A stretch of 64,000 bases of DNA, taken from positions 62,001 through 126,000 of the forward strand of contig NZ_JAHBCL010000003.1 in the NCBI RefSeq assembly GCF_018390735.1, given 5' to 3'. Every line of letters starts with the position of its first letter. Within the stretch, counting starts at the first letter, position 1. This DNA is from Fusibacter paucivorans (GTDB lineage: Bacteria > Bacillota > Clostridia > Peptostreptococcales > Acidaminobacteraceae). The position numbers were made by a program, and so were the translations under genes. The notes below the pieces were generated by a model. It was given only the letters and a program-made list of their open reading frames with translations, had not been told where the DNA came from and did not search any database. Shown in pieces: positions 26,488 to 35,341 of the stretch.

Positions 26488-28564
26488 TTGGACCTCCTTT
26501 TTGGAGCTGTTTATTCAGCCAGCGCTGCAAAATTGTGTTTATATAAGCTTTAATAGATGCTTCGTCACCATGTTTTATTTGATTTAAAAAAAGATCGTCT
26601 TCAATAATTGCCTTGCTGAGCTGGCTCATCATATCTGACTGTATGCTTGATCGCTGTTCCGGCATTCCCATGACGATGACATTTTCAATGACATCCTTAT
26701 GAACATTTACGGCATTGTTTAAACGCCAGACGCTGAAGCAGACGCTGTCAAAAATCTCTGATCGCGTATGCAGCAGCATTAAACCTTCACCATGGATAAT
26801 CGTACTGCCAAGCCGCTCACGCGCTTGAAACTGCCGTTCTAATTTTTTACGAGTGCGAAACTCGCCGGCATAGGATTCGGCAATCTGTTTAATAATCTGC
26901 GACAGTGATTTTGCGTGCAAATCGGTTACCAGTTTAAAATGTGCTTCCAGCGTTAAGACACTCTCTGTTACATCGTGAATCCATTGAACTTGGGCACGAT
27001 CATTGTGTTCCTTCGGTGGTGCTGAAATTTTCGCCCCCGGCTGATTGTTAAGCATTTTGAGTACGTGTGCAATACGCGCCTCATCGTCTTCGAGAAGCAG
27101 CGGGTTGACGATTACAACGGGCACTGTTGTCTTTTCCAGCGCAATGGTTGAGATGAGCAATTCAACACCATAGACATCCGCTTTTCCCAAGAGGATATCT
27201 TCTTTTGAGAATTGTGCTGCAATCGTCAATTTGGGAAACAGCTTCGAGAGCCTTGAATAAAGCAGGCTCGATGTGCCAATACCGCTTGAACATACGACGC
27301 CGATGCGAATATCACGTTGTACAATTTGCGCTTTTCGAAATCGTTCAATGGCAGCGCCAAAGTGCATGGCGATATAGCCTACCTCTGCCTCAGGTACCTC
27401 AACATCAAATCGGTCACGAATGATCACTGTTGTTTTAAGCGACATGTTAAAGATTTCAGGATACATTTCTTTAATCTTGTCGAGTAGCGGATTTCGAATA
27501 TCCAAGTGCAGTTTCATTCGCGTCAGCGCAGGTTTAAGGTGGCTGACTAACCCAACGAGCAGACGTTCGTCGTCACTGAAATCATAGCCGCTTTCGCTTT
27601 TAAAAACAGCCATCATCTTTGATGCCAATTTGCTGATTTCATAGTTGCTGATCATGACATCGTTTTCATCCACCAATGCTGCGGTTTTAAGTTTTGAACC
27701 TTTTAAATGCATGGTAATATAGCCGAGCTCGTCTTCCGGAAAAACAATGTTGAATTTTGATTGAATACTTTGACCGATTATGCCTGCCATTTCATAATGT
27801 GCATCGCGCTGGAGTTCTTTTAACAGTTCGGGATTCATACGGATGCGTTCACCGCGCGCCGTTCGTTGAATGGCAATGGCAAGATGTATTAAAAGCCCCA
27901 TGTATGCAGCATCCGTCAGCCGCCTTGCAATAAGCGTTTCATACTGTCTTAGCAGTGTTGTTACCTTGATCAGCACATCTCTGTCAATCAGCGCTTCCAC
28001 CATGTTTTCTTGATAAAGTCCCGTTTCCAGCAGTGCAACCAATTCTTGATGCTCATAATGCTGATACAAGAAATCGACAATTGCCTTTCTGAATTGCGTC
28101 TCACTGCCTTCGAGATAGACGCCGAACCCAGGTTTGCGAATAAGTTCAATTTCACGTTTATTAAACCAAGGCTCAATTTTATCCATATCATAGGAAATCG
28201 TCGCTTCTGAGACGCTGAGCATATTGGCAAAATAGAAAAACTTTTGCGGTTCACGACTTTTAAGCAGTTCGACGATTAACACATTTTGGCGCATTGCCTG
28301 ATCAAAGTGAACATCGGCCTTTCTTGCAAATTCCGTTTTAAACCGCTCACGCTGTGCCGATGTTGCAGCAATTGAAAGACCCAGACGCGTCTTTTTTGAC
28401 AGTGTCATGCCAAGTTCCGCTGTAATTGCCTCAACTGCTTCCATTTCCCTAAAGATCGTGCGCCGACTGACATTTAGCTTTTCTGCAATTGCTGCAATGG
28501 CGATATAGTTTTCTGTTTCCAGTAGTATTTCAATGATTTCAATGACCCTTCTTGAATAATCCAA
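26477..28564 (-). CDS. mtlR: PRD-containing PTS transcriptional activator, MtlR-like
   Basis: A roughly 695-residue regulator with an N-terminal helix-turn-helix (NYIAIAAIAEKLNVSRRTIFRE), a second HTH/Mga-like segment, two PRD domains (about 180-390, phosphorylatable His residues such as GLLIHLAIA and YITMHLKG, YIAMHFGA), an EIIB-like domain (about 405-500, VVCSSGIGTSSLL) and an EIIA-like domain at the end (about 545-690). Such proteins are activated or inhibited by PTS phosphorylation and drive their PTS operon. The start is uncertain: TTG 28564 has GGAGG at ideal spacing, while the ORF can extend to a TTG at 28594 or ATG at 28576. Confidence 0.9.
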   Translation of the reverse strand: MDYSRRVIEIIEILLETENYIAIAAIAEKLNVSRRTIFREMEAVEAITAELGMTLSKKTRLGLSIAATSAQRERFKTEFARKADVHFDQAMRQNVLIVELLKSREPQKFFYFANMLSVSEATISYDMDKIEPWFNKREIELIRKPGFGVYLEGSETQFRKAIVDFLYQHYEHQELVALLETGLYQENMVEALIDRDVLIKVTTLLRQYETLIARRLTDAAYMGLLIHLAIAIQRTARGERIRMNPELLKELQRDAHYEMAGIIGQSIQSKFNIVFPEDELGYITMHLKGSKLKTAALVDENDVMISNYEISKLASKMMAVFKSESGYDFSDDERLLVGLVSHLKPALTRMKLHLDIRNPLLDKIKEMYPEIFNMSLKTTVIIRDRFDVEVPEAEVGYIAMHFGAAIERFRKAQIVQRDIRIGVVCSSGIGTSSLLYSRLSKLFPKLTIAAQFSKEDILLGKADVYGVELLISTIALEKTTVPVVIVNPLLLEDDEARIAHVLKMLNNQPGAKISAPPKEHNDRAQVQWIHDVTESVLTLEAHFKLVTDLHAKSLSQIIKQIAESYAGEFRTRKKLERQFQARERLGSTIIHGEGLMLLHTRSEIFDSVCFSVWRLNNAVNVHKDVIENVIVMGMPEQRSSIQSDMMSQLSKAIIEDDLFLNQIKHGDEASIKAYINTILQRWLNKQLQKGGPNDL

Positions 28565-28751
28565 AGCGTCCTCCATACGATTTATCGCAGACAATTTTTA
28601 AGAATTGAATTTTCTGACAGTTATTCAGTATTATTATATCCCACTTATAACATTTTTATCCAATAAACTTCCTATATGCTGTCATCAGCAATTAGTGCCA
28701 TAATTGAAGAACGTTGTAGAGGGAAGAAAGGCCATCATCATTTGATGAAAT

Positions 28752-28781
28752 GAAACAGTGAAGCCTTGACTCCACTGTTTC
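28752..28781 (-). terminator. Terminator-like hairpin after the second PTS gene
   Basis: GAAACAGTG and CACTGTTTC pair around a 12-base loop, close behind the EIICB stop. The following tract on the minus strand (ATTTCATC) is only weakly T-rich. Confidence 0.55.
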
Positions 28782-28788
28782 TCAATGA

Positions 28789-30174
28789 CTATTTTTTTAG
28801 TCGTTCGACGAGTTCATCGTATACCGGATTGCCAACAAATTGTTCGATGGCAATGAGTTCTGCTGTTGCATTGTGCTCTTTTGCACGTTCCGCCAGTGTC
28901 TTATGTGTAATGACAATATCAGCGTCACTTGGAATATTTTCAAGGGATGTATTGATGACTTCAATTGCTAATCCCGCCTTTTGAACTTTCTTGCGGAGCG
29001 TGGTCGCACCCATGGCACTTGATCCCATTCCTGCATCACAGGCGACGACAATTTTCTTAACTGTTTGAATACCTTTTGAAGACGCCTTCATTTCTTTCAT
29101 TGTCGCCTGCGCTTTTGACAAACTGTCGTCTTCGCTATCAAAGTTTTTGCGTTTCAGGAAAAATGCCGCGACAATAAAGGAAACCGCTGTCGAAACAATG
29201 ACTCCCAAGATCACTGCAATAAAGCTTCCTTTCGGCGTCATCGCCAAAACGGCTAGAATACTGCCCGGTGATGGTGTCGCAATGAGTCCAGCCCCGAAAA
29301 TCGTAAACGTTAGCACACCGCTCATACCACCTGCAATAACCGCGAGAATCAGCACTGGATACATCAGTACATAAGGAAAATAAATTTCGTGTATGCCGCC
29401 TAAAAAGTGAATGATAATCGCACTTGGCGCCGATTCCTTGACCATGCCTTTTGAAAAGAACCAGTATGCCAATAGAACACCAAGTCCTGGACCCGGATTG
29501 GTCTCGAGTAGGAAAAAGATCGACTTGCCTGTTTCGGTGGCCTGTTGAATGCCTAAAGGTCCTAAGATGCCGTGATTAATCGCATTGTTGAGGAACAAAA
29601 TCTTGCCGGGTTCAATAAAGATTGAGGTAAATGGCAGCAGGTTTGCTGCAACGATCGCTTCAACGCCTGTCTTCAATACGTTGTTGAGTGCAAGCACGAC
29701 TGGTCCGATCGCATAAAAGCCTAACAGTGAAACGAGCATCCCCAAGATGCCGGCTGAGAAATTTGCAACGAGCATTTCGAAGCCCGCTGTAATTTTACCT
29801 TCAACCATGCCATCAAATTTCTTAATCACATAGCCGCCTAGAGGTCCCATAATCATGGCGCCCATGAACATTGGGATATCTGCACCGACGATGACGCCCA
29901 TCGTCGCAACGGCGCCGACGACACCGCCCCTAACATCCGCTACGAGTTTACCACCCGTATAACCAATTAATAATGGCAATAAGTAAGTAATCATTGGGCC
30001 GACTAATGTTGCCAGCCGCTCATTCGGCATCCAGCCCGTTGCAATAAAAAGTGTTGTTATAATACCCCAAGCTATAAAAGCACCTAAATTCGGCATGACC
30101 ATACCGCTTAAAAATCGACCAAACCTTTGAACATTTTCTTTACCGGATTTGTTTGGTTTTGAAACATGATCCAT
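28789..30174 (-). CDS. mtlA: PTS EIICB, mannitol family
   Basis: A 461-residue two-domain permease closely similar to the EIICBA encoded nearby, sharing GRFLSGMVMPNLGAFIAWGI, LFLNNAINHGIL and GGIHEIYFPYVLMYPVL. EIIC occupies about residues 1-345. EIIB (about 370-461) carries the phosphocysteine in VVACDAGMGSSAMG. No EIIA domain or separate EIIA gene is visible next to it, so it must receive phosphate from an EIIA elsewhere, perhaps the EIIA of the neighbouring EIICBA. GGGGGC lies upstream of the ATG. It is followed by a hairpin and then the mtlR-like gene. Confidence 0.92.
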   Translation of the reverse strand: MDHVSKPNKSGKENVQRFGRFLSGMVMPNLGAFIAWGIITTLFIATGWMPNERLATLVGPMITYLLPLLIGYTGGKLVADVRGGVVGAVATMGVIVGADIPMFMGAMIMGPLGGYVIKKFDGMVEGKITAGFEMLVANFSAGILGMLVSLLGFYAIGPVVLALNNVLKTGVEAIVAANLLPFTSIFIEPGKILFLNNAINHGILGPLGIQQATETGKSIFFLLETNPGPGLGVLLAYWFFSKGMVKESAPSAIIIHFLGGIHEIYFPYVLMYPVLILAVIAGGMSGVLTFTIFGAGLIATPSPGSILAVLAMTPKGSFIAVILGVIVSTAVSFIVAAFFLKRKNFDSEDDSLSKAQATMKEMKASSKGIQTVKKIVVACDAGMGSSAMGATTLRKKVQKAGLAIEVINTSLENIPSDADIVITHKTLAERAKEHNATAELIAIEQFVGNPVYDELVERLKK

Positions 30175-30245
30175 TTTATTCTGCCCCCTTCATTATTTTG
30201 CATTCAAGATTTTTCATTCAAGTTCATGAATACCTTGCCATTGAT

Positions 30246-30268
30246 TTTGACCTTAGCTGTCGGTCAAA
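30246..30268. promoter_or_regulatory. Candidate operator upstream of EIICB
   Basis: TTTGACC and GGTCAAA form a perfect seven-base inverted repeat with a nine-base spacer, about 72 bases upstream of the EIICB start. The layout resembles mannitol-operon activator sites, but the link to the MtlR-like protein is inference. Confidence 0.4.
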
Positions 30269-30403
30269 TGAAGTCTAGACTGTTTACAATTAGATTATGT
30301 TCTCGATTCTGTGCAATTTCAAATGAAAGACCATTAGTTTTGTCATTGAAGATTAATGCCAAAACTTATAAAGCAGTCTATGAGTCGGCCATAGCGAATC
30401 GTT

Positions 30404-30448
30404 AAAACGAAAAAAAACGAGCGGATCACACTCGTTTTTTTTCGTTTT
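30404..30448. terminator. Bidirectional terminator
   Basis: Perfect 18-base arms AAAACGAAAAAAAACGAG and CTCGTTTTTTTTCGTTTT flank a nine-base loop. The arms provide T-runs in both directions. It would end the GGDEF gene on the minus strand. Confidence 0.85.
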
Positions 30449-30530
30449 ATATTGATTTCATTCAATTTTATCCCAATTAACGGTTTCTTCAACTGTATTT
30501 TATAATCCCCTTAACGGGTTAATCAGTCTT

Positions 30531-31970
30531 TTATCCAATCGTAATGCGGTTTCGTCCTGTCGATTTTGAACGATACAGTGCTTGATCGGCACGTTTGACA
30601 ATACTGTCAGCCGTATCCGTTGCCACGGCCGCCGTGACGCCAATGCTGACAGTCACACCAAAAGACTGAAGTGCCGCATCATCTTCCACCGCTTTTCGAT
30701 AGCTTTCAAGTAATTTGTAAATATCATCGCAGCTTCCTCTTGCGATTCCTGAAAATTCATCGCCACCCCATCTGGCTAAGCTGACATCCGGCATACAACT
30801 TTGACATAATTCTGCGGTATGCACGAGTACCTTATCACCTTGAAGATGACCGTAGACATCGTTAACGCGTTTAAATCCGTCGATATCGATGACAAATAAA
30901 CACCATTGCGATTCGGTTCGCGTCAGATCACGCGCCAACCGCTCATCAAAATAACGTCGATTAGCAAGGGCTGTAAGGGTATCCGTCATTGCCAGCTTGT
31001 GAATTTCGCGCTGATGTGCAACGATTATTTTATAAACGGCACCTATGACAATGATTAGAATCAGCAGCGTAATGCCGACATCCAGTTTTATTTGACGATT
31101 AAAAGAATTGCCAAGCTGAGCAGTATCTTTTCGTACTACGAGATACCAATCTAATTCATCAATATAATGTGATATAACATACTGTTCCTGCCCGTCCTTG
31201 TCTAAATGAAAGATATTGAGATCCTGATCTCTTCGGTAAAAGGTATTGCCGAGATCTCGATAAAGCGCTTCATTGCCAATGTTGCGCGTTTCAATCATCG
31301 CACCGTTGGTATGCGCTTGCACTAAACCATTCTCATCTACTAAAAAAGCTTCCAGCTTATAGGTGTCTTCAAATGTTTCCAGCATATCCTGCACATAGTC
31401 CATTTCAACGCCGACACCCGTCACACCTATGACATTGTCATAATCATCAAGGATTTTGCAATTAATGAATATGGTCAATAGATGATTGTCAGCTTCATCC
31501 TGATCTACGTCGAGAATATAGCTTTCAGACTGTGCTAAAAAATTATAATACCATTGATCGTGATCGTCTTCCGGCAAAATTGTTTTAAATAAACCATTGT
31601 AATGATAATAGCGTTTCGTTTGGCTAGAGACGAGAAAAACTGAGTGATAATTGTACTTCTCTCGAATGCCTTCGAGATAATTTGTTATTTCTGGTTCGGT
31701 GGCATCCGATTCATTGTAAATCCAATGTTTGACAAATTGATCATTTGCCATGGTAAGGCTGACAAAAATCGGTTTTGTCAGTTCGTTGTCAATTTCAGAA
31801 TAAATGTTAGTTGATGTTAATTTTGTTATATTGCGAATATCATCCCGAATAATGCTCCCGTAGCTCGAATAGCCCACATAGGAGATGCTGATAACACCAA
31901 TAATAATGACGAGGGCAATAATCATCAGTGTCCGCCTGCTATCGTAAAACCACCCCTTATTGTCGCGCAT
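30531..31970 (-). CDS. dCache-GGDEF diguanylate cyclase
   Basis: A 479-residue membrane receptor enzyme. A membrane helix (about 15-37), an extracytoplasmic region of about 250 residues with the Cache-like segment WYYNFLAQSESYILDVDQDE...GVTGVGVEMDYVQDML, a second helix (about 297-318) and a GGDEF domain (about 330-478) with active-site ARWGGDEF are readable. It would make cyclic di-GMP in response to an external ligand, often an amino or organic acid in this sensor class. I see no RxxD inhibitory site at the normal position. It appears monocistronic. Confidence 0.92.
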   Translation of the reverse strand: MRDNKGWFYDSRRTLMIIALVIIIGVISISYVGYSSYGSIIRDDIRNITKLTSTNIYSEIDNELTKPIFVSLTMANDQFVKHWIYNESDATEPEITNYLEGIREKYNYHSVFLVSSQTKRYYHYNGLFKTILPEDDHDQWYYNFLAQSESYILDVDQDEADNHLLTIFINCKILDDYDNVIGVTGVGVEMDYVQDMLETFEDTYKLEAFLVDENGLVQAHTNGAMIETRNIGNEALYRDLGNTFYRRDQDLNIFHLDKDGQEQYVISHYIDELDWYLVVRKDTAQLGNSFNRQIKLDVGITLLILIIVIGAVYKIIVAHQREIHKLAMTDTLTALANRRYFDERLARDLTRTESQWCLFVIDIDGFKRVNDVYGHLQGDKVLVHTAELCQSCMPDVSLARWGGDEFSGIARGSCDDIYKLLESYRKAVEDDAALQSFGVTVSIGVTAAVATDTADSIVKRADQALYRSKSTGRNRITIG

Positions 31971-32042
31971 GATGCCTCCCTTTCTGAAACACTCCCTATA
32001 ATAATCTATTTTACACGTTTTACAACGGAAAAAGCAATTGGT

Positions 32043-33164
32043 TTAGTGTTTAAAAAATTCAAAAAGCGCATCAATCACTTCATCTTGCAAAGCCGTTGTC
32101 ATATCGGCATAGAGTGGCAGCCTCAGCAAAGTCTTGCCAACGGTCTCAGTATTGGGCAATACAAGCTTCTTACCGCTAATCGCAATGCCAAACCGACTTA
32201 GATGAAGGGGTTCATAATGTGTACGCGCTTCAATGCCCTTTGAAAACAAATAAGTCATTAACATTTCACGCGTTTCAGCAGATTCAAGGCAGATATAAAA
32301 AATGTGTCCATTCGTCTGTACGGTATCTGGACATTTTGCAAGCTTTAAATACCCTTGTTTTGAAAGCGGCTCCAGCGCATGCTGATAGCGCCACCAGAGC
32401 GCACGCCGATGTTCCGTTACCCAGCTCATATCAACAATAGCCGCTTTAAGAAAAGCTCTTGCCGCCAAGCCCATTTCAAAGGCGCTGCCGATCCGCTGCC
32501 AGTGATATCTCGAAATTTCACCTCGCATAAATGCTTCACGATCCGTTCCCTGATAAAGCATTTCTTCTGCTTCACGCACAGCCTGTGCTTCTTTAACAAT
32601 CAAAGCACCACCATTTCCGGCACTGGTAATATTTTTACTCTCGTGGAAACTAATACAGCTCATATCACCAAAACTTCCCAGCGCTTTCCCATCATAGGTT
32701 GCGCCCAATGTATGAGCAGCATCCTCAAGCAAAAGACATTGTGTACTTTGCAATTTTTGCAGCCGCCTGATATCTGCGGCAATGCCGCCGTAATGTATTG
32801 GAATGATCGCACGCGTTTTTGCCGTCATCAGTGTTTCAACGGACTGCGGATCTATATTCAGTGTCTCCATTTCAATATCGGCAAACCGCAGCACAGCACC
32901 CTGCCTCACAAAAGCATTTGCCGTCGCCACATATGTAAAAGCGGGTAAAATAATTTCATCCCCTGGCTGTATATTGGCCATCATCGCCATCATTTCAAGC
33001 GCCGCAGCAGCAGAATGCGTCAATAGCATACGCGATGCCATGTTCTGGTACATCGGTATTGCATCAAATATTGCTGCTGCATCGTATTTTTTTGCCGCTG
33101 TCAGTGTTGCCGCATCTAAAACGACATCCTCTTTCGGCATATAAGGTATATGATACGGAATCAT
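32043..33164 (-). CDS. DegT/DnrJ/EryC1 aminotransferase, WecE-like
   Basis: A 373-residue PLP enzyme that transfers an amino group to a keto sugar nucleotide. The fold motifs are GDEIILPAFTYVATANAFV (about residue 75), LLEDAAHTLGA, and FHESKNITSAGNGGALI with the PLP lysine. The HESKN form and overall sequence resemble WecE/RffA, which makes dTDP-4-amino-4,6-dideoxygalactose. AGAGGCTGGCAAA precedes the ATG. No sugar-nucleotide synthesis gene lies beside it, although glycosyltransferase genes occur a few kilobases away, so a surface-glycan role is likely but not proven. Confidence 0.87.
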   Translation of the reverse strand: MIPYHIPYMPKEDVVLDAATLTAAKKYDAAAIFDAIPMYQNMASRMLLTHSAAAALEMMAMMANIQPGDEIILPAFTYVATANAFVRQGAVLRFADIEMETLNIDPQSVETLMTAKTRAIIPIHYGGIAADIRRLQKLQSTQCLLLEDAAHTLGATYDGKALGSFGDMSCISFHESKNITSAGNGGALIVKEAQAVREAEEMLYQGTDREAFMRGEISRYHWQRIGSAFEMGLAARAFLKAAIVDMSWVTEHRRALWWRYQHALEPLSKQGYLKLAKCPDTVQTNGHIFYICLESAETREMLMTYLFSKGIEARTHYEPLHLSRFGIAISGKKLVLPNTETVGKTLLRLPLYADMTTALQDEVIDALFEFFKH

Positions 33165-33504
33165 TTTGCCAGCCTCTCATTCATCTTAACCGCTCCACTA
33201 AATTCGGTTGTCTATTGAGTCATTACAAATTTTATCGTCGCAAACCGACGCAGCAGCCATCTTTTAGCTGCAGCTCTTCATTTCCCCTTGCGGCAAGTCG
33301 TTGCAGTCTCCCATTTTTACCAACATAAAAAGAAGGGGGCTAACGTTATTATATAACGAAACCCGCCTCCTCATCACATTTTATGCTTTCAATCATTGTT
33401 TTTTCGCTGCTAAGTATCCGTTGTCTAATCAGTCTTAGAACCTTTCAGTCTTTTGATCATTCAAATGCTTTGCCCCAGCAGCCAATCATATCACAGCCGT
33501 CAGT
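33165..33504. other. Intergenic region between rhodanese and aminotransferase genes
   Basis: About 340 bases. It contains the terminator at 33333-33370 and a GC-rich patch with several short inverted repeats (33240-33330). I found no coding region that I would support and no riboswitch that I recognise. Confidence 0.5.
33333..33370 (-). terminator. Terminator after the rhodanese genes
   Basis: On the minus strand GGCGGGTT-CGTTAT pairs with ATAACG-AGCCCCC (with small mismatches) and is followed by TTCTTTTT, ending the rhodanese transcript. Confidence 0.7.
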
Positions 33505-35316
33505 CTACTGAACAACTGGATACTCTTTGTTCGCCCAGCCGCTTGGTGCATTGGCTGCATTACCCATACCGCCGTTTAACGATACGGCATCATAGCCTAA
33601 AAATCTTAGTGCTGCCGTTGCCTGACCTGCTGTTTGACCTGTATAGCAGTAGACGACAATGGTTTTGTCCATTGGCAATTGTGCTTCGAATTCAGGAATC
33701 ATCGCTTTGCCAAATGGAATGTTAATGGCACCTTCGATATGACCCGCTGCATAATCATCAGCACCTCTAACAGACAGGATAACGATGCTGTCATCACCGG
33801 CATCTACAAGCGCTTTCAGATTATCTTCTGAAATTTTATAATTCTTATAAGTAGTGTCTGCCACAGTCGCTAAACCTTCATAGTAACTTAAGATCGCTGC
33901 TTGAACAGGTGCTGCAATAGCCGTCACTTCATCTGTTAACGTTGTCGCCTCTGTAACAACCACTTCATCTACGCCTTCAACTTTTGAAATGCCAAGGTTC
34001 CAGCCGAGGTTTACGCTTCTCGCATCAAAACCGGCAAGGTTAAAAGCAACGACAGCTTGACCTGCGGTTTGACCTGTGTAGCAGTAAACAAAGACAGGTT
34101 TATCGCTAGGGATTTTCGCCATCTCTGTTGCAATGGCCGTTCCACCCCAAGGCATATTGACTGCGCCTTTTACATGGCCTGCTTCATAGTCTGCTGCACT
34201 GCGGATGTCGACAATTGTCATCTCATCGCCTGCTTTAACCATATCAATGAATTCGGCTTGCGCAATTTTGTAAATATGATCCGGCATTTCTGCATAGAGC
34301 TTTTCAATGCCAGTTGTCACTTCACTGACAACCGGATACGCTTTGTTCGCCCAGCCGCTTGGTGCATTGGCAGCATTGCCCATTCCGCCGTTTAACGATA
34401 CGGCGTCGTAACCTAAGAGTCTGAGTGCTGCTGTTGTTTGACCTGCGGTTTGTCCTGTGTAACAATAGACGACAATGGTTTTGTCCATTGGCAGGGTATC
34501 AAAATCTGCTGCCATGGCTTTGCCAAACGGAATGTTTGCTGCACCGGCAATATGACCAGCTGCATAGTCAGCTGCTTTGCGGACAGAGAGAATGTAAATG
34601 CTGTCATCACCGGCATCTACCATTTCTTTTAAGCTGTCTTCAGAAACTTTGTAATTTTTGTATTTTGTATCACTAACGGCCGCAAGCCCTGCGTAGTAAT
34701 CATCCAGCGCACTTTGCACATTGGCGTCAATGGCCGTTGCACCGGCTGTCAGCGTCGATGCTTCTGTCGTCGTAACGGCGTCAACACCATCTACTTTGGA
34801 AATGCCAAGGTTCCAGCCAAGGTTGACGCTTCTCGCATCAAAACCCGCGAGGTTTAATGTCATAACCGCTTGACCTGCGGTTTGACCTGTATAGCAATAG
34901 ACGAAAACGGGCTTATCTGCCGGAATACTACTGAGCCCATCACTGATGGCCGTTCCCCACGGCATATTAACCGCACCTTCAATATGGCCTTTGCCATAGT
35001 CGTCAGCACCTCGGATATCTAAAATTGTCATTGCGTCGCCGGCTTTTACCATGTCGACAAAATCAGCTTGTGCGATTTTGTAAATATGGTCAGGCATATT
35101 ATCATAATATGCGCCAACCAGTGACGCCATGTCAAAGGCCGCCTCGGCCGGTTCAGGTGCTTCAGGTGTTTCAGTGCTTTCCGGTGTTGTCGTCTCCGAT
35201 GTACTCGGTGTTACTTCCATGCTCGCCGCAGGTGTTTCCGTGTTGCCGCATGCTGTCATCGAAAAGATTAAGACAATTGACAGGATAACCGCTAACCATT
35301 TTTTATTTATTTTCAT
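33505..35316 (-). CDS. Four-domain rhodanese lipoprotein
   Basis: A 603-residue exported lipoprotein. The signal ends at the lipobox SMTAC (Cys23), and a Ser/Thr/Pro/Glu-rich linker follows to about residue 60. Four rhodanese domains come next, each with the active-site loop CYTGQTAGQ, at Cys141, Cys285, Cys412 and Cys557. Domains 1 and 3 are near-copies (MPDHIYKIAQA start), as are 2 and 4, so an ancestral two-domain unit was duplicated. Rhodaneses carry persulfide sulfur on this cysteine, so the protein could handle thiosulfate or polysulfide outside the membrane. ATG 35316 follows GGGGAGG; the stop lies ahead of a terminator. It is downstream of another rhodanese lipoprotein gene. Confidence 0.92.
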   Translation of the reverse strand: MKINKKWLAVILSIVLIFSMTACGNTETPAASMEVTPSTSETTTPESTETPEAPEPAEAAFDMASLVGAYYDNMPDHIYKIAQADFVDMVKAGDAMTILDIRGADDYGKGHIEGAVNMPWGTAISDGLSSIPADKPVFVYCYTGQTAGQAVMTLNLAGFDARSVNLGWNLGISKVDGVDAVTTTEASTLTAGATAIDANVQSALDDYYAGLAAVSDTKYKNYKVSEDSLKEMVDAGDDSIYILSVRKAADYAAGHIAGAANIPFGKAMAADFDTLPMDKTIVVYCYTGQTAGQTTAALRLLGYDAVSLNGGMGNAANAPSGWANKAYPVVSEVTTGIEKLYAEMPDHIYKIAQAEFIDMVKAGDEMTIVDIRSAADYEAGHVKGAVNMPWGGTAIATEMAKIPSDKPVFVYCYTGQTAGQAVVAFNLAGFDARSVNLGWNLGISKVEGVDEVVVTEATTLTDEVTAIAAPVQAAILSYYEGLATVADTTYKNYKISEDNLKALVDAGDDSIVILSVRGADDYAAGHIEGAINIPFGKAMIPEFEAQLPMDKTIVVYCYTGQTAGQATAALRFLGYDAVSLNGGMGNAANAPSGWANKEYPVVQ

Positions 35317-35341
35317 AACCAATAGCCTCCCCACAGGATAA

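Larger units (their letters stand above)
30175..30530. other. Intergenic region upstream of the second PTS gene
   Basis: About 355 bases without a gene. It holds a TTTGACC-N9-GGTCAAA inverted repeat (30246-30268) that could be an activator site for the PTS gene, and a bidirectional terminator (30404-30448). I see no other feature. Confidence 0.5.

Noticed and set aside
33240-33330. GC-rich inverted repeats resembling a riboswitch, and two very short Cys-containing ORFs on the minus strand
   Set aside because: The conserved cyclic di-GMP, cobalamin and other riboswitch cores I know are not present, and the ORFs (16 and 20 codons) lack ribosome binding sites and overlap each other.
33700-35290. 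Long internal DNA repeats that could suggest a mobile element
   Set aside because: They are explained by duplication of rhodanese domains within one gene.
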